A stretch of DNA of 64,000 nucleotides from Mucilaginibacter sp. KACC 22063 (GTDB lineage Bacteria; Bacteroidota; Bacteroidia; Sphingobacteriales; Sphingobacteriaceae): positions 3,596,001 to 3,660,000 of the forward strand of contig NZ_CP117877.1 in NCBI RefSeq assembly GCF_028736115.1, read 5' to 3'. Each line of letters opens with the position of its first letter. Position 1 is the first letter of the stretch. The position numbers were made by a program, and so were the translations under genes. The notes below the pieces were generated by a model. It was not told where the DNA came from and searched no databases. It worked only from the letters and a program-made list of their open reading frames with translations. Below are positions 43,081-50,110 of this stretch, piece by piece.

Positions 43081-43971
43081 CTAATTTCTGGGGATAGTTA
43101 TAAGGCCACGTTCTTCCATCCTTTTTAATATAACTGCCGCACCCATTTGTGTAGAAACTGCATTTGCATCAAAGACCCCGTCTTTTACATACTTGCCCTT
43201 TGTATAGTGATTAGAGAAGCTCCACAGATAAGGTGATTTTATTCCCTTACGATTATATCCAAAACCATTATAACCTTCAAGTTTAAGCAATATGTAAGGC
43301 AGGCTCCAATTGGTTACCTGGTCATACTTCATCAATTTAATAGCATCAACTGCGCTTTCCTCAAAAGTAAAGGGTGGAGCATGTCCTACTTTGGGCCGGT
43401 GTGCAGGCACGTGTACGGTATAGCCTGTTAGCGGATCGCCGTTGTGCAGGTGCTTTTTAAAACTAAAGCCGCACTCCATATAATGCACGCATGCTATAAA
43501 GTACCAGGGAACCGATGAGCTATTAAAGAAACCCACACTAAACGGATCGCGGTTTAATCCGAACTTATCTGAATTATCGGTAAAGTTGCTTTGCCGCAAA
43601 ATAGATCCGTCACCACGCTTAAAAGAAGGCTGTTTTAAAATATAATTATTGGATACCAGGCTGCCTGACAGCAGGCGTGATGTTGGGGTAAACCATTTAT
43701 AAAATGGATTGGACGGCTGAAACAGCGGATTATTTCCAAACAAACCGCTATTTGAATTACCACCACGTACTAATAATGAAATTTGTTCATATCGCGACCG
43801 GTTGGCTACTATCTTATCATCAATGATCTTATCCACCTGTGCTATTTTTTCTTTTTTTATAACACACGTATTGAAAAGATTGATGTACTCCATAGCCGTT
43901 GGGGTTACGGATACCTTTTTCTTGGTAGTGGTCTTAGCTCCCGGCTTAATTATCCTTTTCTTTCTAAGCAT
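43081..43971 (-). CDS. T6SS-associated muramidase (phage lysozyme-like) effector
   Basis: A 296-aa protein. I chose the ATG at 43971; the longer frame from 44082 runs through a terminator hairpin and into tssD. Residues 1-60 are basic, then a Ser/Asn-rich linker. Residues 150-285 match a lysozyme family found in phages: PWYFIACVHYMECGFSFKK (Glu166 candidate catalytic), HNGDPLTGYTVHVPAHRP, LEGYNGFGY (231-239) and SPYLWS (246-251). There is no signal peptide, so export through T6SS is likely. It sits just after tssD and before two lipoprotein immunity candidates. How it is loaded (Hcp or VgrG) is not visible. Confidence 0.82.
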   Translation of the reverse strand: MLRKKRIIKPGAKTTTKKKVSVTPTAMEYINLFNTCVIKKEKIAQVDKIIDDKIVANRSRYEQISLLVRGGNSNSGLFGNNPLFQPSNPFYKWFTPTSRLLSGSLVSNNYILKQPSFKRGDGSILRQSNFTDNSDKFGLNRDPFSVGFFNSSSVPWYFIACVHYMECGFSFKKHLHNGDPLTGYTVHVPAHRPKVGHAPPFTFEESAVDAIKLMKYDQVTNWSLPYILLKLEGYNGFGYNRKGIKSPYLWSFSNHYTKGKYVKDGVFDANAVSTQMGAAVILKRMEERGLITIPRN

Positions 43972-43990
43972 AATAATAAGGACTAATGGG

Positions 43991-44020
43991 AAAAAGGAGG
44001 AGATAGTAACTATCTCCTCC
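43991..44020 (-). terminator. rho-independent terminator after tssD
   Basis: GGAGGAGATA-GTAAC-TATCTCCTCC forms a 10-bp perfect stem with a 5-nt loop. It is followed on the minus strand by TTTTT (43991-43995). It ends the tssD transcript and excludes the upstream start of the muramidase gene. Confidence 0.9.
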
Positions 44021-44050
44021 ATAAGGTTTTGGTAGTAGTGGAATGTTTTT

Positions 44051-44443
44051 TTATTTCGGCCAGTCGTTCTCGTGTTCGGCATTGCCGATCTTTAAGGTAC
44101 GGGCCGAGATCACAAAGCTTAATGACATTGGGGCATTACCCACAATCGATAAGCCTTCGTTGTACTGGATGATGTAACCTTCTGTAAACGTCAGTTCCTT
44201 CATCTTGGCGTCTTCTTCCGACTTTTTGAAGGTGATCGTTCCGTTCAGTGGTTTGTACTGGTTGTTCACCATCGATTCGATCACCGAGGTATCTTCGGTT
44301 GATTCTACTTCAACCTGGATCGTACCGCCGTATACGCCTGATGAAGGGCGGCCTTTAGCGTCAACGTCCCTGCTTAGGGCATAGCTGCATTGCAGCACAT
44401 CAAATTCTTTTGAGCCTATATTGATTCTTGCTTTGAAAGCCAT
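44051..44443 (-). CDS. tssD: TssD (Hcp) tube protein, copy 1
   Basis: A 130-aa Hcp-like ring protein that stacks into the inner tube of the T6SS. It begins MAFKARINIGSKEFDVLQCS and contains SRDVDAKGRPSSGVYGGTIQ and the extended-loop region NNQYKPLNGTITFKKSEEDA. It is about 75 percent identical by eye to copy 2 upstream, from which it is separated by 51 bp. A strong terminator follows at once, so the two genes are the end of a transcript. Confidence 0.93.
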   Translation of the reverse strand: MAFKARINIGSKEFDVLQCSYALSRDVDAKGRPSSGVYGGTIQVEVESTEDTSVIESMVNNQYKPLNGTITFKKSEEDAKMKELTFTEGYIIQYNEGLSIVGNAPMSLSFVISARTLKIGNAEHENDWPK

Positions 44444-44494
44444 AGTAGTAAAATTTAGAAAGTAATACGATTGGGTGCTTTATTCACCCCTTAA

Positions 44495-44896
44495 TTAATT
44501 GGTGCGGCCTGGCCAGTCGTTCACATGTTCGGCATTGCCCAGTTTCAGCTTACGTGCAGAAATAGTGAATTTGTAGCTCATCGGGGTTTCGCCGGTAATG
44601 TCCAGCCCTTCCGAGTACTTCACAATGTAACCGTCTTCAAATGACAGTTCTTTCATTTTTGCATCTTCTTCTGATTTTTTGATCAGCAGTGTTCCGGTAA
44701 CGGGTTTGTACTGGTTGTTGACCATCGCTTCGATGATCGAAGTGTCTTCTGTTGACTCTACTTCGATGTCAATGGTGCCTCCATATACTCCTGAAGACGG
44801 GCGTCCTTTGGAGTCTACATCGCGATTTAAGGCATACGAGCAATTCAGCACATCGTACTCTTTGCCCGAAAAATTTAATCTTGCTTTGAAAGCCAT
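44495..44896 (-). CDS. tssD: TssD (Hcp) tube protein, copy 2
   Basis: A 133-aa paralogue of the tube protein (MAFKARLNFSGKEYDVLNCS, NRDVDSKGRPSSGVYGGTID). Two Hcp copies may form mixed tubes or load different cargo. It is preceded by a leader with a hairpin (44936-44955) and a -7 box match (44970-44977), so the tssD pair probably has its own promoter, as expected for the most abundant T6SS product. Confidence 0.93.
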   Translation of the reverse strand: MAFKARLNFSGKEYDVLNCSYALNRDVDSKGRPSSGVYGGTIDIEVESTEDTSIIEAMVNNQYKPVTGTLLIKKSEEDAKMKELSFEDGYIVKYSEGLDITGETPMSYKFTISARKLKLGNAEHVNDWPGRTN

Positions 44897-44935
44897 AACG
44901 ATAAATTTTAAAGGTTAATATGTAATAAAGTTTCT

Positions 44936-44955
44936 TAAGCTCACCTTTGAGCTTA
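44936..44955 (-). promoter_or_regulatory. 5' leader hairpin of tssD
   Basis: TAAGCTCA-CCTT-TGAGCTTA is an 8-bp perfect inverted repeat in the tssD leader, 40 bp before the ATG and downstream of the putative transcription start. It may stabilise the transcript or mark a regulator site. Confidence 0.4.
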
Positions 44956-44969
44956 CTTACATTTAACTA

Positions 44970-44977
44970 CAAACCTA
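44970..44977 (-). promoter_or_regulatory. candidate -7 box of the tssD pair
   Basis: TAGGTTTG on the minus strand matches TAnnTTTG, 73 bp upstream of the tssD copy 2 start. No TTTG at the usual -33 spacing was found. Confidence 0.35.
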
Positions 44978-45023
44978 TCATTATATTGTTTGTCGAAATA
45001 AAAATTAATCTTTAATTATTTTT

Positions 45024-45581
45024 TTAGATCAATTTTTCGCCAAAATCATGCAGCTTTTTTAGCCACTTGTTGGCATAGGTATTATCAAGGGATTGAAAAT
45101 AACCAATGGTACTGGTATGTACCGGATTAACATTGCGCTTTTCTAATACGCTGCGCTTAATAGCCAGGTAGGTTGGTCGCTGATTAATACGCCAGTCTTT
45201 CCAGGAAGGTTCATCAAGTATAGAGATAATACGGGCAGAGCGTCCGCTAAAATTATCATACCTGCCAACAAAAACCTGGTCAGGCATAAAAATACGATCG
45301 AAGAAACCTTTTATTTTAAAGTTGATAGAATCTTTATAAACGGGACAAAAGATAACAATGTGATTGGCCCATTTAATCTTCTCAATAGCATCCAGCAAAT
45401 CGGGTTCCGGTTCGTTTACGCTAAAAGGTAGTAACTTATTAGGATTAAATTTAAGATCAGCAATGATGATCTCTTTTAATACAGCCTGCGCCTGGCGCGC
45501 ACCTTTTGTATAGGTTTCTATTAACGTCCGAGTGGGTTCGCCTTTATTAAAATCAGCATTTATGATAACTACCTGTTTCAT
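45024..45581 (-). CDS. flavodoxin-fold NAD(P)H oxidoreductase inside the T6SS cluster
   Basis: A 185-aa protein of the quinone reductase/Kef-ancillary flavodoxin-like family. It starts VVIINADFNKGEPTRTLIE and has a HIVIFCPVYKDSINFKIKGF loop matching the (P)xxWFSxPAxLKG flavin-binding pattern only loosely. It ends with an HTSTIGYFQSLDN segment. It lies between the tssC terminator and the tssD promoter, on the same strand as both but probably separately transcribed. Nothing in T6SS biology requires it; it may be a passenger gene. Confidence 0.75.
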   Translation of the reverse strand: MKQVVIINADFNKGEPTRTLIETYTKGARQAQAVLKEIIIADLKFNPNKLLPFSVNEPEPDLLDAIEKIKWANHIVIFCPVYKDSINFKIKGFFDRIFMPDQVFVGRYDNFSGRSARIISILDEPSWKDWRINQRPTYLAIKRSVLEKRNVNPVHTSTIGYFQSLDNTYANKWLKKLHDFGEKLI

Positions 45582-45657
45582 TTTTCGGGATAAAAATAAA
45601 CAGTGTAGTTAACAATAAATAAATTTATTGTTAAAGCTGGGTTTATATGATATAAAT

Positions 45658-45691
45658 ACGGCTTCATTGCTATGTTAAGCAATGAAGCCGT
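45658..45691 (-). terminator. hairpin terminator after tssC
   Basis: ACGGCTTCATTGCT and AGCAATGAAGCCGT form a 14-bp perfect stem with loop ATGTTA, 9 bp after the tssC stop codon. An AT-rich stretch follows on the minus strand. It separates the tss core operon from the flavodoxin-like gene. Confidence 0.8.
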
Positions 45692-45700
45692 AAAAATGTT

Positions 45701-47083
45701 TTATTGTGCTTTATACTCTGTATTCCACACAGCGTTGTCATCATCGCCTTTATGTCCGTCAAGCTTTACAACAAAGCTCTTAGCAGGGAAATAAGGGGTG
45801 ATGTTAATATCCAGGTGTATTCTGTCTTTCTGAACTTCGTCACGCTCGAAACGTAAGATCTTAAAACGTTCGATTAAACGGTCAGGCCCCTGGATACCAT
45901 CCAAAAACTTAACGATCTGCGAACGCAGGTCCTGCTCTGTTTTTGAGTTCCAGTTTTCAAAAGCACGTCTGTTCAAAAAGTCGAACAATACTTTGGTGAT
46001 ATAATCGAATACACGTACAACTGAATAAGTTTGTAAACCGATGTTATCGCCGTTGAATAAGGTTTTAGCCGAGAAAGCCATTACCTTACCATATTCGTTA
46101 ACCATTGGGACTAAACCAATACGCTCAAGGTGTGATATTTCGCTCTTTTTTAGATCAAAGCGCACGCCATCAACCTCGTTTACTGCACCGTGTTTTTTAC
46201 CGGCCGTTACCTGCGACATCAGCGTCTGGTACATTTTACCAGCCAAGGCTGCCGAGCCTGGTACATGCAGGTCATCCTCTTCACCAACTTCGGCTACTTT
46301 GCCACGGCCAACAAGCCAATTACAGGTCATGATGGTATTTGCTTTAAATCCGTCGCCACCTGTTAGGTTGGCTGAGGTAAATAGATCAATCACGTCATCC
46401 GGCTGATCAAGATCGGCAAAGTCGGTAACAAGCATTACTTTGTTTTCATGTGCTATTTTCGACCAACGCTCTACCACCTTGTTTGAGCCAAGGTAGCCTG
46501 GTATTACCATGATAGAATAGTTTTGACGAAGATCCAGGCGGTCATAATTCTGCTTCAGCTCATCTGAAACATATTCTATAAAACGCGGGTTATCCAGCTC
46601 TTTCAACTGATCAAGGCCTGCATTCATAACCACCACATTTTTCAGCTTATCGCTTTCTGTATTTTTATAGAATAAATGCAGTGAACGGTAAGCCTGTTCC
46701 AGCTCGCGGGTGCTTTGCAGCACAGTGTTAATATTTTGATTCAGGTTCTCTTCTGCCGACTCCAGTTTTTCTGTGCTTTTCTCAATCATTTCGCTAACAG
46801 AACCACCGGTTTCAAGCGCCTCAATCCACTGATTGAGTTTTTGCTTTAACTCTTCACGTTCAGCTTTCTTTTCATCATCTGTTAAAAAGATTTGCTTACG
46901 TGCCTTACGCTCAGGATTAAGGTTCTGCAGGCCATCTACTGTTGTTTCAAGCAGATCGAAACCTCCAACGCGTGAAAGTTTTTCAAGGCTTTGAGCTAAG
47001 GTTAACTGCTCTGCAGCCGGCCTTTCGGCTTGCTGGTAACCTTGTGTCGCATCATTTGCGTATTGTTCGTTTTGTGTTGACAT
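45701..47083 (-). CDS. tssC: TssC contractile sheath large subunit
   Basis: A 460-aa sheath protein that with TssB forms the contractile outer cylinder of the T6SS. Visible family parts are the helical N terminus, IMVIPGYLGSNKVVERWSKI, TCNWLVGRGKVAEVGEEDDL and the C-terminal SFVVKLDGHKGDDDN. Length and composition fit the Bacteroidota TssC type rather than the proteobacterial one. It is last in the run tssB-tssC, 21 bp after tssB, and followed by a terminator. Confidence 0.93.
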   Translation of the reverse strand: MSTQNEQYANDATQGYQQAERPAAEQLTLAQSLEKLSRVGGFDLLETTVDGLQNLNPERKARKQIFLTDDEKKAEREELKQKLNQWIEALETGGSVSEMIEKSTEKLESAEENLNQNINTVLQSTRELEQAYRSLHLFYKNTESDKLKNVVVMNAGLDQLKELDNPRFIEYVSDELKQNYDRLDLRQNYSIMVIPGYLGSNKVVERWSKIAHENKVMLVTDFADLDQPDDVIDLFTSANLTGGDGFKANTIMTCNWLVGRGKVAEVGEEDDLHVPGSAALAGKMYQTLMSQVTAGKKHGAVNEVDGVRFDLKKSEISHLERIGLVPMVNEYGKVMAFSAKTLFNGDNIGLQTYSVVRVFDYITKVLFDFLNRRAFENWNSKTEQDLRSQIVKFLDGIQGPDRLIERFKILRFERDEVQKDRIHLDINITPYFPAKSFVVKLDGHKGDDDNAVWNTEYKAQ

Positions 47084-47104
47084 GGTAGTGGTGTTTAGGT
47101 TAGG

Positions 47105-47545
47105 TTACTGTTCAAGCTCTTTTACAAAATTTTTCAGTGCATCAATAAACGCACCTCTTGTTTCCTCATTATCAAGCGTTGCTTTAAGCGTTTTATTTGT
47201 TTTAAGCTGCTTAATGATGCTTAAATACATTTCGCGCTCAATGTTAAGTTTACGCAGGTAATTGCTTTGCTGTACAAGGCTTTTTACACTGAAATCTCCG
47301 AGGTTTTTAAACTTAAGATTTTCAGTAACGGTTGATCCGTCCTGCTTGTCAAGCGCAACGTTAACGTTGGGTTTGTAATGTTCAAAAACTTCTTCAACGG
47401 TTTTTAAACCTTCAACTTTTTCCGGCCTCAAAGGCTCGTTGTCAGTAAGTTTCTGAATAAATAAGGTTTTGTTGGGAGCTATCTCACCAAATGCTTCTGA
47501 GGTATCAACTTTACGTTCGTTCCCTCCAATTTCATAGTTAAACAT
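47105..47545 (-). CDS. tssB: TssB contractile sheath small subunit
   Basis: A 146-aa partner of TssC. It opens MFNYEIGGNERKVDTSEAFG and contains TVEEVFEHYKPNVNVALDKQ and LKFKNLGDFSVKSLVQQ, corresponding to the sheath small-subunit pattern in which the protein inserts strands into TssC. It starts 92 bp after clpV on the same strand. That gap is AT-rich, with the palindrome GGTTAATTAATTAACC overlapping the clpV stop, so a separate promoter is possible but not seen. Confidence 0.92.
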   Translation of the reverse strand: MFNYEIGGNERKVDTSEAFGEIAPNKTLFIQKLTDNEPLRPEKVEGLKTVEEVFEHYKPNVNVALDKQDGSTVTENLKFKNLGDFSVKSLVQQSNYLRKLNIEREMYLSIIKQLKTNKTLKATLDNEETRGAFIDALKNFVKELEQ

Positions 47546-47637
47546 AGTATAGAGATGTTGTGTAGCTTCTAATATTGTTAATTAACTGTATTTTAATTAA
47601 TATGTTTTACACATTGTTTGTTTTAAATACTTAAAGG

Positions 47638-50109
47638 TTAATTAATTAACCATTCAAGCTCTTCTGTGTCCTGCTTTTTAATAACACTGATGGTATGTCC
47701 TTTTTTAAGCTCGCCGGATATGATATATTTTGAAATAGGCCGCCTTAACCTGTTACGGATAACACCAGACAATTGCCTTGCACCGTATTTGGGCGTAAAG
47801 CCACCCAGCGCGAGCATTGATTTTGCTTCTTCACTAATATCAAACCCGATTCCCATTTTGCTAAGCGACTCAACAAGGCTTTTAAGCTGAATATCAAAAA
47901 TGCGGACAACGTTTTCTTCAGAGATTGGGGCAAATGGCACAATTTCAGACAAACGCGCCAAAAATTCGGGCCTGAAATGCCTCGCCATTACCTCCATTAA
48001 CTGGTTTGATGTTGGCAGGTGACCTTCACTTAATTGAGATGCTATCCATTCGCTGCCGATGTTTGATGTAAATAAGATCAGCGAATTAGAGAAGTCGCCT
48101 TCTTTGCCTAAACGATCATGCATGTGACCTTCGTCCAATATCTGTAAAAATATATCGAACACAGAAGGATGTGCTTTTTCAATCTCGTCAAACAGGAGCA
48201 CTGCATAAGGCTGCTGGCGTATTTTGTTTACCAACAAGCCACCTTCTTCATACCCTACATATCCCGGAGGAGCGCCGTAAAGCAATGCCGCCGAATGCTC
48301 TTCTTTAAACTCAGACATATCAAAGCGGATCATGGCTTTTTCATCATTGAATAAAAAGTCCGCTATCGATTTTGCCAACTCTGTTTTACCAGTACCGGTA
48401 GGCCCAAGTAAAAAGAACGAACCAATAGGTTGGCCTTTTTTGTTAAGCCCGCTCCGCGATTCAAGTATCGCATCGGCAACTGCCTTTAATGCCTGATCCT
48501 GACCTACCACACGTTTTTTCAGGAAGGCTTCCATATTTAAAAGCCTTTCTTTTTCCTGGGCTTGTATCTTGCCCATTGGTATGCCGGTTTTATAGGATAT
48601 AATGGCTGCTACGTCCTGCTTATCAACTTCGTTTTTCTTTTCTTTAGCCAGTTCTTTCAACTGCGGAAGGTTTCTGTTAAAGTACTCCTGAAACTCTTCA
48701 ACCGTTTCAAACGCGTTTACCTGTGTCTCGTCTTCCAGTTTACCTAAAAGTACCGCACTGGTTTTATTCTGCATCAGGTTATACAACCACTTATAATCAG
48801 CCACTGTTGGCTCTTGCTGCACTTCTTCAAGCTTCTGATCAAGTTCGGTAAGTGTCATTTCTGATGTATCATTCATCAGCCTGATTGCTGCCATCGTACG
48901 ATCCATCAGGTCAAACGCCGAATCGGGCAGCCTGCGGTCTTTCATATAGCGCTTAGCTAATCGCACACAATCCTGCACAGCTTCGTTCTCAATCTTAAGG
49001 GTATGATGTTCCTCATAATAAGGCACCAGCCGCTCCAGCATTTTAATGGCGGTATCAATATCAGGTTCATTCACCTGCAACACCTCAAAGCGGCGGCTGA
49101 ATGCCTGTTCCGGCTCTATGATCTTACGGTATTCATCAATAGTTGTGGCACCGATAACTGTTATTTCTCCACGGGCAAGCTCGGGTTTTAGCAAGTTGCC
49201 TACGCCGCCGCCAATCGGCCCCTTATTATCTAACAAGGTGTGAATCTCATCAATAAACAAAATGGCTTTGTCATATTGCTTTATCTCGCGCAGAATGTTT
49301 TTCAGGCGGTCTTCAATTTCCCCTTTGTATGATGCACCGGCAATTAATGAACCCAAATCAAGTTCGAAAAGGTTAACATTTAATAACGATTGCGGCACCT
49401 GGTTATTTACAATATCCAAAGCAAAACCATCAACCAGCGCAGTTTTACCCACACCTGCATCACCGGTGATAATCACATTTGGCTTATTACGACGGCTTAA
49501 TATCTCCATTACCATGCGCGTTTCACGGTCGCGGCCAATAATGGGATCAACCTTACCCTGCCTTGCCAAATCAGTACGGTCAATACAATACTTGAATAAT
49601 GCCCCGGTCGACTTTGCATTGCCGGCCTGCGCACCTGCCCCTCCCTCATCTGAAGGCGATACGGCATGTTGTACCTGCTCATTATTAAGGTAAAGATCCA
49701 GTATCTCTTTTTCCTTTACAGGGAATGACTTTAGCTGATTAGCATCAAAACCTACGTTAGGTTTTGACAAAGCAACCAATACACACACAGGCGTAATGCT
49801 ATCTAAACCTAATTTGATGCGCACATTGTCTGCTTCTTCAAAAACCTGCTTCACAGCATCGTTTCCAAGCATTTCATCCGGCACGGTGATCGATTGCGGA
49901 TAGTCTTCTATCCGAACGTCGGCCCAGTCATTCACATAGGCCGCGTCTTTACCAATGGAGCTCAGGAAACTTTTCAGCCCCACTTCCTGGTGCATCAAAC
50001 CTTTCAGTAAGTGCGCAGGCCCGAACTCGCGGTGATGATATTCTTTTGCAAGAGATTGCGCTACCCTTACAGCTGTTTTTACAGAGTCACTTAGATTGAT
50101 AACGCTCAT
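47638..50109 (-). CDS. clpV: ClpV/TssH AAA+ sheath-recycling ATPase
   Basis: An 823-aa Clp/Hsp100 ATPase that disassembles contracted TssBC sheaths. An N-terminal Clp repeat domain (residues 1-140) is followed by the first AAA module with Walker A ITGDAGVGKTAL near 215-225 and Walker B ILFIDEIHTLL. The second module has LGPTGTGKTELAKSI near 565 and VLLFDEIEKAHPSV. A C-terminal D2-small domain follows. It is distinguished from housekeeping ClpB by context and a short middle domain. It abuts tssR (1 bp gap). Confidence 0.93.
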   Translation of the reverse strand: MSVINLSDSVKTAVRVAQSLAKEYHHREFGPAHLLKGLMHQEVGLKSFLSSIGKDAAYVNDWADVRIEDYPQSITVPDEMLGNDAVKQVFEEADNVRIKLGLDSITPVCVLVALSKPNVGFDANQLKSFPVKEKEILDLYLNNEQVQHAVSPSDEGGAGAQAGNAKSTGALFKYCIDRTDLARQGKVDPIIGRDRETRMVMEILSRRNKPNVIITGDAGVGKTALVDGFALDIVNNQVPQSLLNVNLFELDLGSLIAGASYKGEIEDRLKNILREIKQYDKAILFIDEIHTLLDNKGPIGGGVGNLLKPELARGEITVIGATTIDEYRKIIEPEQAFSRRFEVLQVNEPDIDTAIKMLERLVPYYEEHHTLKIENEAVQDCVRLAKRYMKDRRLPDSAFDLMDRTMAAIRLMNDTSEMTLTELDQKLEEVQQEPTVADYKWLYNLMQNKTSAVLLGKLEDETQVNAFETVEEFQEYFNRNLPQLKELAKEKKNEVDKQDVAAIISYKTGIPMGKIQAQEKERLLNMEAFLKKRVVGQDQALKAVADAILESRSGLNKKGQPIGSFFLLGPTGTGKTELAKSIADFLFNDEKAMIRFDMSEFKEEHSAALLYGAPPGYVGYEEGGLLVNKIRQQPYAVLLFDEIEKAHPSVFDIFLQILDEGHMHDRLGKEGDFSNSLILFTSNIGSEWIASQLSEGHLPTSNQLMEVMARHFRPEFLARLSEIVPFAPISEENVVRIFDIQLKSLVESLSKMGIGFDISEEAKSMLALGGFTPKYGARQLSGVIRNRLRRPISKYIISGELKKGHTISVIKKQDTEELEWLIN

Positions 50110-50110
50110 A

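Noticed and set aside
43972..44082. Longer start for the muramidase gene (frame open to 44082)
   Set aside because: It would run through a strong terminator hairpin with a T-run and overlap tssD; the ATG at 43971 avoids both.
49262..49693. 143-aa plus-strand frame opposite clpV
   Set aside because: Antisense shadow of a strongly conserved AAA+ region; no independent evidence.
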